The notes beneath the pieces are model-generated. The model ran no database searches. It saw only the letters and a program-made list of their open reading frames with translations, and was not told the origin of the DNA. A stretch of 64,000 nt of DNA from Porphyridium purpureum (taxonomy: Eukaryota > Rhodophyta > Bangiophyceae > Porphyridiales > Porphyridiaceae). Of this stretch, positions 52,701 to 63,698 are shown in pieces. Positions within the stretch are counted from its first letter, which is position 1. Each line of letters begins with the position of its first letter. The stretch lies in the NCBI GenBank assembly GCA_008690995.1, contig VRMN01000015.1:186001-250000 (forward strand), given 5' to 3'. The translations under genes and the position numbers were made by a program.

Positions 52701-54833
52701 CGCCATCAACGTGCTCTCAGATGTTTTGTTCGCAAGCGGCGCGACTACCAACCAAGCGGTTGCCGCATCACGGTGGGTCATAAGCCAACGTGTTCCACAT
52801 ATGCCCGTCTCGGTTGGATCAACTAAGTCGACCGATACAACATCGTTAAATCCCTCGAATTGGGAATTTTCCTTCTTACGCGGCGCGCGAAGTACTTTCA
52901 ACTTCGCCGCCTGACAGGCATCACAACTTGCTTTGGCGGGCATGTGCAGCACTCCGTGCTCATCTTCTGGCACCTCTTCGTTAGCGCGCGGTGCGTGCGC
53001 CTTATGCCCGCTTGCGACGGCACACTCAAATGGTTTCTCCGGCTCATCTGCCGGTGCTTCAATTGCGGCAGCTGGCCCAGGAATACTTTTCCCAGCAACT
53101 TGAATTTTCAATTCATGTGCATGTAGCCAGTCCAAGCCGAGAATTAACTCATGATGCCCTTGATGCACCCACGCATTTGTGCTCTCATCAGTCGCGCCGG
53201 GCGCGACGAGCAGGAATGAGGCTTTGCCATGAATTGGCTCACTGCGCCCATCGGCCAATCGGATGCGTGGCCCGTTCGCTCCGCACTTCGTGTACGGCAC
53301 TCACAAGCGGCGACACAAAGCTTGCGAGATGAAGGTTGCGGTGGCGCCAGTATCAACAATGGCCCGAGCCTTGTGCCCGTTGACGAATACTGGCAGTCGA
53401 ATTAGATCCGAAGCGCCGCTGACGGCGCTGGTTCCAATCTCGTACTCGGCCACACCCAGCTCTTGCGTGCAATCTGCGGCCCAGTGGCCGCGTCTTCCGC
53501 AGTTGCGATAAGTATCAGCACCGAGATGATTGCCTATTGGCGGCCCACGGTTTCCCTTTGATTGCGCCTTCGGCACGTTCTTGCCTTTGTTGTTTCGTCG
53601 GCCATACCTCCGACGCGGCCCTTCAGCCGTCCCAAGATCCATCGGCGCGATGCCATCGTTGGAGAAGGCGGACGCGTGGACGCTCTGCCGATACACGGCA
53701 TCAATTGCCAGTGCCGCTCGGAGTGCCTCATGGTAGTCGGCGGGCTGCTTCAACAGCACTTGCACTTAGATCTTTGCCTGCAAACCGCGCACGAAGCGAT
53801 CGAGACGTTCCGGATCGCTGACGGACGGAAGGCGAAGTAGGCAATTACCGAAATCGTTTGCGTACTCATGCACGCTTCGATTGCGGTGCACGTAGGCAGC
53901 GAGTCGGTCACGAGCGATCTGACTTCAAGCAATGGGTTCAAATTCCCTCTTAAAGACGCCAATGAAGCGGTCGAACCTGATCGGTTTCGGTTCCAGCACG
54001 GACCACCATAGCCTCGCGGCTCCGTGAAAGAAAGATGCGGCTACACGCACACATTTCAGCTCCGCGTCGTCATCCCATGTACGACCGGCAAGCTGGTATT
54101 CCTCTCTCAACTGTGAGAAGATGCGATCGTTCGCGGCGTCGCACCACGACGCGACCACAAGTGCGTCGCGTTCTCCGAGGAAAGCGGGCATGGGAGCGTG
54201 CTTGACTTGAGACGTCGCGTCAACGCGCGAGTATGCGTCATTGCGCACGCGGTGCAATTCAGCGGCGAGCGCTGCGCGCTCTTCCTGCACCTGTCCAATG
54301 AGTTCCTCGCGCATGCGCGAAAACTCTTGAGACATGGCCTGTCGCATGAGCTCAATATCGCTCTGCGCGGCAGCCATCGTCGGCTGATGATGCTGCTGTG
54401 CAGCTGCCTGCGCAGCCAGCTCGGCCTGCATGGCCTGCATGGCCTGCATGGCCTGCATGGCCTGCTGCTGCTGGCGAGCTAGCGCCGCGTTGCGCTCTTG
54501 CTCCAGCCGGGTGGGGGTCCTATGACCTGACTCCATGTGGGAGTAACTTCTGCTTTGTGCCTACTACACGAGCCTACGTGCGATCGTTCCTTTGCAACGA
54601 GCCTCTCGTTCTAATTGCACGCTACAAGCCTCTTGCTCGTACGTCTGTTTGTGCGCGCCGTGCCTTCTTGCACGCGTCACTCAACGATCACCGGTGCGGC
54701 GAGCTCCTCGCTCGAGCCGTCTTTGCGCAACTGTCGCGTTCGCGCTGTGCCTCGCACACGCCGTCGCTGTTGTTCGCTTCACGCCGTGCCCTTGCACGCG
54801 TTACTTTGTTGCAGCTGTGTTGTTAGCGACCTA

Positions 54834-54845
54834 GGCTCATAACCC
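54834..54845 (-). other. Copia primer-binding site for initiator tRNA-Met anticodon half
   Basis: Minus-strand GGGTTATGAGCC, two bases after the 5' LTR, is complementary to the GGCTCATAACCC anticodon arm of eukaryotic initiator tRNA-Met. Drosophila copia is known to prime from this internal half-tRNA rather than the 3' end. Confidence 0.65.
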
Positions 54846-54846
54846 G

Positions 54847-55190
54847 TGATAGAGTCACAGAAATGAACGTGGGGGACGAGGTCCAACACTGGTAAGGGGA
54901 GACAGCAAACCGAAATCCACTGCCGAGAAGACAAGACCAAAAGGGTATCCACGAGTAACCTCCTTTAATCCGCGCCCTAATCTCCTCTGACTAAAAGCCA
55001 ACTAAGCACGTCGGCGGCGACGCGAAAGGGTGCTGGTTATACACCCGTGCGGCGACATGGACGGCCGCCGTCGCCGCCCATATTGGTGCAGTGTGGGCAC
55101 AGATTGAGGCTGCTGGCTGCTCACTCATCTGCAGCAGTACGACGGAACTGAACGCCCGTTCGATACTGGAGTACAGCTTGACCCCCTTCA
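54847..55190 (-). repeat. 5' LTR of the copia element
   Basis: 344 bp, partner of 49427-49770. Confidence 0.9.
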
Positions 55191-55219
55191 CGAGAAGCGC
55201 GCGCAAAAAGGTTAGGACC

Positions 55220-56362
55220 ATGGAAGAAGATCGGCGAAAATCCGGAGCTGGGCGTGGACAGGTAGCACAGAGTTTGACTCCAGTGCAAGCGCATTGTCGG
55301 CACAGCCGCTCAGCTACCATTGGGCGCAAAAACGGGCTTTCGGAGCGCGAAAAAGGGTCCATTTTGGCCGTGAAGGCAGCCGGTGACAGTCTGCACGCAA
55401 TATCGGGCAAGGTAAAGCGCTCCCGCAACGTCATTCGCCGCTATTTGGCAGATCTTGATGCCTACGGCTTGAACTACGTTTCGGACAACTCATTGAAGCT
55501 CATGCCGGCCGTTGTCAAGAGAATCACAAATGTTGCAAGGTCGAGACAGTTTTCTACATCACGCCAGATGGCGAAGAATCTGCGCCTGCGCGGGGCAAAG
55601 AACATCGAATCGTTGGCATAAATCCGGAAAGCCACGCATCAGGAGTTTGCCTTCCGCCGGATGCCAAAGAATCCGCCTTTGGCAGTGGAACGTAAGCGCA
55701 AAAGATTGGACTGGGCCAGAGCGCATATGGCGTTTGGCGAGAAGTGGAAGAAAGGTGTCTCTACGGACGAAAAGAAGTTCAATCTGGACGGCCTGGATGG
55801 ATTCCATGCCACATGGATGGATAAGACGAAAGTCCCTTTTGCTTGCTGGTCTCGTCATAGTGGTGGTGGGAGCCTCATGGTTTGGGGTGCAATTTCAAGC
55901 CGTGGAAAACTGTGCCTTCACTTTGTTGAAGGCACGGTGACTGCTGACAAGCACGTGCGCACGCCGCAGGACAAAGAGCTCTCTCCGAAATGCCGAGCTG
56001 CTCTGGGCAATGACTTCATTTGGATGCATGACAACTTGAAGCCACACACTGCAAACTTGAAAGCAAACATTTTCCGAGCGCAGAACGTTAATCTTATTCA
56101 GTGGCCTGCGTACTCACCAGACTGAAACATCATTGAGAATGTCTGGGGCATTCTTGCTCGGAAGGTTTTCGAGGGTGGAAGACAATATACGACCGTGAAC
56201 GGACTGAGGAGCGCTGTTCTTGCTGCATGATACACCATCGAGCAGGCTACCATTGACAACCTGTATTTGTCTGTAGACGATCACGTGTGGGAATGTGCGC
56301 GCCGCGATGGTGGATATGTGCAGGGTAATCCGAGTCAGTTTCGCTTTCGTCTTGCTTCGTAA
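55220..56362 (+). pseudogene. Tc1-type (DD34E) transposase, interrupted by in-frame stops
   Basis: One reading frame of 381 codons from ATG 55220 to TAA 56360-56362, with three internal stops (TAA at 55619, TGA at 56123 and TGA at 56228) and no frameshift. An N-terminal helix-turn-helix region lies at ~40-105 (LSEREKGSILAVKAAGDSLH, SRNVIRRYL). The catalytic domain shows VSTDEKKFNLDG (first D), FIWMHDNLKPH (second D) and, 34 residues further, NIIENVWG (E), i.e. DD34E as in the Tc1 family. Other hallmarks are GGGSLMVWGAISSRGK and WPAYSPD. The clean frame with only point stops suggests recent death. The promoter side is separated by the copia insertion, which alone would silence it. Confidence 0.88.
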
Positions 56363-56703
56363 TTGCTCGGGCAAAGTGTGGATTCCTATCCTTTTCGACC
56401 CCCTGTTTGGTCACTTTCCCTCTCCCTTCTTCCGTACCTTGTCCTTTTCATAGTAAAAAACTGTCTTTTTCATATGAATTTCTAAAATTGATTAAAATAT
56501 GGTGGGGGGTTCTATCCATTCTGGTCGCACTTTACACTCAGTAACTGTACCTGTCCATACTCGCTTTACTGAGGCCTGCATCAGGTCGCACGCGACAAAA
56601 GAAGAGAAAGAGAGCAGGGAGAGACGGATGAGTTGAATGAAAGAGGACGAAAGAAGCCCGGTTTGTGCCAGACACAAACCACGATCGTGGATAATTTTGA
56701 TTC

Positions 56704-57862
56704 CTAGCCCGCGTTTGAAGCGCTTGTCGGGTTCAGACCGCCTGTGAACGCGACATTCGCTATTTTACATGTAGAAGAAGATTTGCTCGCAAGCCAAAGG
56801 GACAAGGTACGGAAGACGTCATCGACGACGTCGTCGATCGTGCCAAGATCATGCAGCTCACGGAAGGACTCGTCTGATTCACCGAATGAAGCGCCCACGC
56901 AATCGCTCGAATTCTCGTCACTTCGCCGAAAATCTTGGAGTCCACGTACACGCGTGCGTACGTGTGTGCGTGCAAGCGTGCGTTCGTTTGTGCGTGCATG
57001 TTTGTGTATCTTCAGCATGCGGCGTTCGGATTCTTGACATGAAGCGCCAAAATATGGGCTTTCGTTGTGTTTTGTAAGCTTTGGTGTGCGTATCAAACAA
57101 ACAGAGCGGACACGCAAGCAGTGCGACTGAAACGGATAGGTCAGAATCAGCGTTTGCGTGAAGTCATGAGAGCCGGGAACCGAAATGATGTGCGCGAGAC
57201 GGCCATTGCCGAAAACGTACAGAAATCTGAAACCAAAACCGCTGAAGGTCCTATACCAAGCAAAAACGCCTCGCGCGCTTCGTCTTATGATCGACTTTCT
57301 TTCCTGTACCTCTAAATTAGAAGCGCTGCCTCCTGCTGCGCCACAACAAGTCATCAGGACAGCAAGTGAACGGCCCGGGGTGCGTTTGAGCCGATCCTTA
57401 CAAATGGCTTCCATTGTGACAAAACACCCGATTTTGTTTGCTGATGAACGTGGCGCCGCACATCGTACTTTCGTAAGGGGTTGCGCTCGTGGCGTCCGCT
57501 TGCGGGCCCATAACATTCCATGTCCGCCACAGAATATCTTTGCGCGTTTGACTGGGAAAGCGTGGCGACTTCCTGACATGGACCAATGCCCCTAAAGGTC
57601 CTTGCGCCTGCGGCCCTTTAATTGTGAGCAACTGACTCCCGTGCCTCCTGTATCGTGATCTTTTCAAAATCTTATCAGACACTATGAAGAAATCGCTGTG
57701 CGCATCGACAACGAGGCCACCAGCGCGTCTGTCCCTGTCATCAGGACGCCTTGACCCGTTGGGCCGGATAACGACATGCAAAGGGGACGACAGGATTGCT
57801 CCACGGGAACGATGCGGAAGGGGGCATGACCCCTCACTTCCACGCGGGCGACGCCGTAACAT
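56704..57862 (-). mobile_element. Ty1/copia integrase-region fossil
   Basis: Minus-strand remnant. Near 57420-57540 the end of a copia integrase is recognisable (WNVMGPQADA, TPYE), and downstream a GVFAWYRTFSGFGFRF string fits the segment linking integrase to reverse transcriptase. Old, several breaks, truncated near the Tc1 end. One 291-residue open frame (56704-57579) lies within it and is not a host gene. Confidence 0.45.
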
Positions 57863-60702
57863 GGCTATGCCCTCTCATTTGCAACGATGAGCTTTGTGGC
57901 GGCTCTATGTATTGGGCAGCCGTCGTGTACTCAGTAACGCGACTCCGCAAGTAAATAGGTCCAAGCAAGTTGTTTCCAAGTTGAGGGAAAGGATGAACTG
58001 CGACAGTTTCCTTGACACCACGGCGGCTTCCTTATAAAGGGCACAAGCGGCAATTTTCGAACCGCTTCATTATTTGGCCGAAATTGTTACCTCATATCAC
58101 GTTTACAACAATTGGCAGAGGATTCGTGATTCAGACTGGGTGAGAGACATTACGTGGTTACTAATTTAAATAGCAGATCAATGTTCATGGCAGAATGCCG
58201 AGTCCATCGCCAATTGTGAGAACCTGTAGTCTAAAACCCTGAAGGGCAAGACAGGTAAGTGTACTTGAGACAGAAGGACCCTTTCAAAGCCTTTGCAAGC
58301 CATGTGGAGACGCAAGATTCAGGTTTCAGAATTGTTACTGGCATCGTAAGTTTCTAGAGATGCCTGCTTTAGTCGCGTGTGAGTCAATTAAAACTAAACT
58401 ACACGGATTAAAACTGAAAAAGCCAAAACATCGAATAACAAAATTAGCAAACTTTGAGCTACTTTACCGCCGCATTGAAGTCTATGTAACGATCCACCCC
58501 TTTTGTCCACCTGCAGCTTTTTTCTAATCGCCTCTTTAATCTTTTTGTTACAGTCTAAAGTCTATTCTAATGGGCACTGTACCACTCGGTACAGTGCATC
58601 GGCCCCCAAAATAACTGGGCGGTCCGGTTAGCTTTAGGGTCTAGTTGTAGGGTATTTAAGCTCTGCCGCTTCACGGCGGGGATTGGAGAAAGAGAGCGAG
58701 AGACAGAAGAGGAGAGAGAGTAAAAGACGTTGGTTTTGAACGCTTGGGGTCTGGGACACGAGCGGACGATTGGGGTAACCCAAATCGTGGCATCTAGGCT
58801 GTACCACTCGCTCGCTGCGCAAAGTCAATCAAACGGTTGACGATAGTCATGAGGCTAGTGAATCTGACGAATCAATACAGCTGAAGTGCATTCCGTCCGC
58901 CTCATAGCTTTAATCGCAATGTGAATAGGTTTGCGCAGGCCAGACCATATTGAGTGGGACACAGACGGCAAGGTATGCATTTACTGATGCCAAAAAGGTG
59001 AATGTCGACGGGCAAGATGGTTTCCACAGAACAGGGCCCGAGCTTGAAAGAGACGTTGAAGTCCTCGCGACACTCCGACGGTAGCACATGTTCAACTGGG
59101 GCGCCGTCTTCGCGAAAGCAAAGGCTTGCCGTGATCTCATGAACTGGACGTTAGCGGTTCAAATGTATTCTTCTTTGGTTCATCATGATGGTGTGCGAGT
59201 TTGATTTTGTTTATGTTTAGCTGAGACACGATGCAAATGATTGCACACCAGTCTTCTGCTAAGGCACTTCATATGCCATAGAGAAATTGAATTTCCAGAC
59301 CGACCATTGTCTTCGCCGTCGTTCAATGTCATCGTTAACCTCTGGGGGGATGCTAGTGCACAGTTTGACAAGCGTGTATGGCAGCGTCTGACTGTGCGGC
59401 AACTCTGGACGCCATCAGACTTGGTTGGTCGACTTTGGAAACGCCTACGCGAGCGAATTTGTATGTGTCGTCGTGACGACTCACCGTGCACGTGTGCTTT
59501 CAGCTATGTCTCACGACTGTCCATTATTTCAAGCTCCTGTCTCCAATAGAAATAGCGCGCCCCATGCCTCCGGGGATCACACGCAGTGGAAGAAGGTGTC
59601 AACGACTGATGTCCTATTTTCGGATCAGGAAGTCCCGAAGCACCCAGAAGACGCCATTTCTGACGAGTTGGAAGATTCGCTTACGGTGTAACTCCGAACA
59701 GACTCGAATCTCCGCTTCGTTTTCCCTTTTTGGGTCCCTATTATGTCTTTTTACGGTGAACAAGTGCACATAGCGAGTGGCCCCGATGCTTACATGAGTT
59801 TCTCCTTTATTGTGCCTTTCCCGTCTTCTCTGGCGCTACGGCTATATAAGCGCTGGAGACAGCACCATTGTTTAGTTTATTTTGCCTCCCTCTTTCAGCC
59901 AAGGGGAGCAATCAACCAGCATAAAACACGTTCATTGAGGAAACCAAGCAGACTTTCGCGTACCAATTCCCGCTTTTGTCCGCCACGCGCATACCAGCGC
60001 CTTCTGCCTTTTCCCCTGGCAAAATGACAAAGGGATACCGCAAGCAGAATCCGTACAAGGCTATCAGCGCTCAGCCTCGCTCAGAAGGTAAGATAAGAAT
60101 CAATAAAGCGTGCGACAGAAATCTTACGGTAAAGTTTAAAGTGCGAAAGAGAGGACAACCGGGACCGCGCAGGAACACCACGGAGCCCATGACCAGACGG
60201 TCCTCGGCCCCATAGTTTCACACCCACGCCCTTGAAGATATTTTCCGGGACGCGATCCCGACTATTGCGACAGTACTCGTCTATGCCGATGCGTATGTTC
60301 GAGCATGCATGTGCTTCAGGCAAACACGTAGACGAAAGCCATAAGCGATTCTGAACTTGCGTGATTGAGCAATGTCCGGACAGCGAGTGTGTGTCCGGTC
60401 TGGCCTTTCACCATGCCGCGCTTGGACATGACCTCGAGTCTTTTCAAGTAGAATGGAATACTTCATGAGCAAAGCGTAAACACGAGTTCCGTTCTCAATC
60501 CCTGCTGGTTGCTTTTGCGGTCGGGAAGATGAAGACCGGGACGTCGGGGTTACGATACTGAATGAAGTCACAGTGCCCATGTGGTCAAAGATCAACATTT
60601 TACACGTGCGAAAGACGATGTAGCGATGATGGGTGGCGAGACTCGCCGGCGAAGCAAGCCAAATCGGGGACGGTACTGATTTCGATTTCGCAGCGCGCCT
60701 TC
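57863..60702. other. Repeat-rich DNA without a recognised gene
   Basis: It holds a promoter-like module without a gene (GTAC dyad 58574-58597, TATTTAA at 58653, GA-rich leader 58684-58730) and a second TATATAAG at about 59842 followed by a pyrimidine-rich tract. Broken open frames on both strands suggest old retroelement DNA, but I cannot assign a family. Confidence 0.4.
58574..58597. promoter_or_regulatory. GCACTGTACC-N4-GGTACAGTGC palindrome
   Basis: The longest perfect dyad in the window (10+4+10). A TATTTAA follows 56 bp later and then a GA-rich leader, the same layout as at real gene promoters, yet no ORF follows. It is probably the promoter of a dead gene or of an LTR. Confidence 0.6.
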
Positions 60703-63592
60703 TCAATGAGCAAGCATTTGAACGAGCTCGTCGAGGAAAGAGAGCAGCTCAGCATCGCTCATGCTATCCATATCTGCATCTTTGAAGCGATGCAGCATGC
60801 GCAAGACGCTTACGCAATGAGACCGGACACGTTTACCCGCGTCACGACAGCCAATATTATTGTGCAGGCGCAGGCTTGTCTCAATGTCGGCTGCGCGTCG
60901 CACAACTTGCCGGGGTAGGCCAAATTGGGACGCCAGTGAAATAGCTAGGCTGCTTTCGAGCTGCTCGGTCATGGCGACACGCTTGGCACGGTACAGAAAG
61001 ACCGTGTGGTCCTCGTCGCCCTGCGGCTCGGCGGTCTGCATGTGGAAATGGTGCAGGCGCGAACTCACCGGGAGGTGAGGCAGCAATTCGCTCATGTGCG
61101 TGCTACAGAGCAGCAACGGCGCGCCTCGATCATCCGGGGCAAAATGCAGCACGTATTCGATCAGCGCATGATTGAGCGCAAGAGCATCCGTGTGAATGGT
61201 ACCCTTGCCAAATTCGTCAAACACAATGAGTGAGCGGGGCGATGCACGGAACAAGGCCTGCGCAACCTGCGCACAATCAGCTGAAAACGAGCTCTGGTCA
61301 TCTGCACAACTCTCAAAGCCGCGCATCTGCACAAAAAGCTCAAAGAAAATCGGGAGCCGTGCACAACGCGCGGGCACAAAGCAACCAATCTGTGCTAGGT
61401 ACACTATCAGGAGCGTTTGTTTCATGAACACGCTCTTGCCACTGAAGTTGGGTCCCGTAATAACACCCACATGACCTGTGTGCATGCTCAGACTGTTTGG
61501 AATAAAGCCCGGGACTAAGCATTCTGTGATTGGGTGCACGCCGTCCTCATACTCGAGCTTGAGCGGAGCGTCTGAACGCAAAGGCACGATCTCGCTCAAG
61601 TCTGGGCGCGTCCATTGCCGCTCGCGGCACACTTTGGCAAGACTCATGAGGCAATCAAGCTCGGCCAGGTTCCACGCACTATTGAGCAAAGCCTCGAAAT
61701 ACGGCACGATTTCGCGCTGCATAAGCGCAATCTTCGCCTTTTCCACGTCGCACAGCTCTGAAAATATATCCCCCAGCTCGTCATCCAACTGGCGCATGCG
61801 TGCGGTCTTGTAGTACTCGTGCTCGTCGGAAGCAAAGAGCAAATCCATGTCCAAACCGAGTGCAGCGGCCTCCTTGCTTAGGTCGCGGCCAGCGGGCGCA
61901 AGGGCGCGCTTGCGAACTACGACAAGGTAGCCAATTTGTGGATAGTACGCGCAATACATGCGCGGTATGTTTAGACCACGTGCTACCAATGCCTGCATTT
62001 CCTCGAGCGCAATTTCTGTCAGGGCGCCGTCTAGCCCTTCGTACACCTTGCGCAAATCGTCCAGCGTTTCGCACGCGCCGCTACGCACCACCAGCCGCTT
62101 GTCTCGGCCGCTGAGTGTAACGTCCACAACCGCTTCAAAGCTGCGAATGATTTGAAGCACCGCATTTGAGTCACTCGGTGAGTCGATGAGGTGGTCTGCA
62201 TGTTGAGTTTCCGGTGCCGAATCGACATGTCTGTCAAACAGCAGCGAGTGGATGCCAGCCGTCAGGGCGATTCCTGTACCACTTTGCGTGTGCTGCTGCT
62301 GAAGTTGCTGGACACCCGAACCGAGCAAGTTCCGTAGGGTCTGGCGGAGATTGTACGCAGCTTTAGCGCAGGCATACATATGCAACCAATCGTTCGTGCT
62401 CGCTTGGTGTTCACGGGCGCGGCGCACCGCGCCGGGAATGTTCTTGAGCATTTTTAGACTGTCGCGAAGTGCTTCAAATGGTGCAGGCTCAACGCCCATC
62501 AAGAGCTGGACCGTCGAGTGACGCCTCACGAGTTGTGCATGGTCCGTGAGCGGGCAGCGCATCCACTCGCGAAGTACTTGCGCACCAAGGGCTGACTTTG
62601 TACAGTCCAGAATACCACAAAGCGACACGCTTTCCTTGGCGCGGCCCAAGCCGCCCAGCTGCGGGTGTGACTCGGAGCCAAAGATATTTAGCAAGGAAAA
62701 CACCTGAGGAGGTATAAGCACCGCGCCATCGAGCTGCAGCGGAAGCACGCGAGCAACTCCGAGCGCCGGATTGGACATGCCCATGCTCGCCTCACCATCT
62801 GCTGCAAGTGCAGCGCTTCGTGCCAGCCACAACATCAGTCCACCCACTGCTCGCACTGACACGGCATACGAAGGCTCCGCCAAAATGCTCAAGAGGCACT
62901 CACTGCCGGCGTCAGGACTACCTGCGGCAGCAGACATGGTTTGTTTCTGATGCGCAAGCGCCCGCGCCGCAGCGCTCGCAGATGCAGTGGAAAAGGAAGC
63001 ATTTGCAGTAAAGAGAATCGGTGAGCGATCACCACGGTCTGCGTCGCCTTCATCTAAGTTAAACGGCTCCGCGAAGGCGTCATCTTGCGGATTCTCCACC
63101 GTCCTCGACCGAGCTACCACTTTGAGGCCGTCGCGGACCGCGTCCATCAGTGTTTTGTTATTCTGATGAGTGAGAAAAGGAGGAGACAGTCCGGCGAAAC
63201 GTATTTCGGTCAGCATTAAACATCACTCCTTTCGAAGCGGTCGGACAGTGCCATGCAGTCCTGTCTTGGACCAAGCATTCCGCTCAACGGCAAAAAAGCC
63301 AGGACCAGTCATGGTTTTCTGCTTTTCGCTTTGTCAGACGAGGAGGCAAGCGTACCTTGAGCGCAGCTGGGAGCAAAACTGCTGCCACACCGGTCTGCAC
63401 AATGGATGCAGACACGGCCGTGTACACACGGTCCACGGCAGTCTGCATAAATGCGAGCTCGCGCCGAGCATCGCGCCATACGGCCAGCCCCACCGCGTCC
63501 TTGCTCACCACGCACGCCATAATATCCCGCGAATGCTCTGCATGCTCTTCTTGTGCCAGCGGTGCACCACCGCGCGCACCGTCCGCATCCAT
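60703..63592 (-). CDS. MSH5: MutS homologue MSH5 (meiotic MutSgamma subunit), two exons
   Basis: Exon 2 (63162-60703) carries most of the protein: the connector/lever region, the signature PRMYCAYYPQIGYLVV, Walker A GPNFSGKS, Walker B LIVFDEFGKGT and STHMSELL. DEFGKGT and the PQIGYLV motif are typical of MSH5 rather than MSH4 or mismatch-repair MutS. MSH5 pairs with MSH4, clamps recombination intermediates and promotes crossovers. Exon 1 (63592-63356, 79 codons) encodes the usual MSH5 N-terminus (DIMACVVSKDAVGLAVW) and ends LLPAALK. A 193 nt intron (63355-63163) with donor GTACGC and a pyrimidine-rich acceptor ending ATCAG joins it in phase to NNKTLMDAV. Total is 898 residues (human 834). The ATG at 63216 in the intron would lose the N-terminal strand. 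A GA-rich leader precedes 63592. Confidence 0.9.
63163..63355 (-). other. Predicted 193 nt intron of MSH5
   Basis: Donor AAG|GTACGC, acceptor TTTTCTCACTCATCAG|AAT, both phase 0. An in-frame ATG at 63216 lies within it and could mislead gene callers. Confidence 0.75.
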
Positions 63593-63698
63593 TCTCCTCC
63601 CGCTCCTCTTCCCCTTCCGCAAGCTCGTCGACGATCAGCGCGGTTCGCGCCAAGCACTTGGACGCGACGTCTCGACGCGCCTGACGCGTGCATGTCGG
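63593..63698. promoter_or_regulatory. 106 bp divergent promoter between MSH5 and a secreted-protein gene
   Basis: Its MSH5-proximal 30 bp are purine-rich on the minus strand (the MSH5 leader). No TATA box or GTAC dyad is visible. Confidence 0.4.

Larger units (their letters stand above)
49427..55190 (-). mobile_element. Ty1/copia LTR retrotransposon, nearly whole, inserted in the Tc1 5' region
   Basis: A 5.76 kb element on the minus strand with two 344 bp terminal repeats (TG...CA). Parts in element order are gag (54536-~53925, with a Met-Gln-Ala repeat), zinc knuckle and aspartic protease (~53765-53301), integrase (~53300-52500), then reverse transcriptase and RNase H (~52470-49948). The repeats differ at about 9 of 344 positions (~97% identical), so the insertion is young. 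A few breaks (about three) separate the coding parts. A primer-binding site matching the initiator tRNA-Met anticodon arm adjoins the 5' repeat. No clear target duplication is visible. Confidence 0.88.
49307..56547 (+). mobile_element. Tc1/mariner-type transposon interrupted by a copia element
   Basis: Terminal inverted repeats lie at 49307-~49345 (GTTAAGTAAAGTACGCAC, then GATAGGACCCCGCC) and, inverted, at ~56505-56547 (GTTACTGAGTGTAAAGTGCG, then GATAGAACCCCCC). Both ends are flanked by TA (49305-49306 and 56548-56549), the family's target duplication. Removing the nested copia element (49427-55190) leaves about 1.48 kb, a normal Tc1 size. The transposase reads from 55220 to 56362. The insertion split a CTGTACC motif. 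Confidence 0.8.

Noticed and set aside
56123-56230. Stop-codon recoding in the Tc1 transposase
   Set aside because: Host genes here use TGA and TAA as normal stops, and one of the three stops is TAA; simple inactivation is more economical.
56704-57579. Host gene of 291 residues
   Set aside because: Overlaps a copia integrase-region relic and a GT-rich low-complexity tract; no independent domain.
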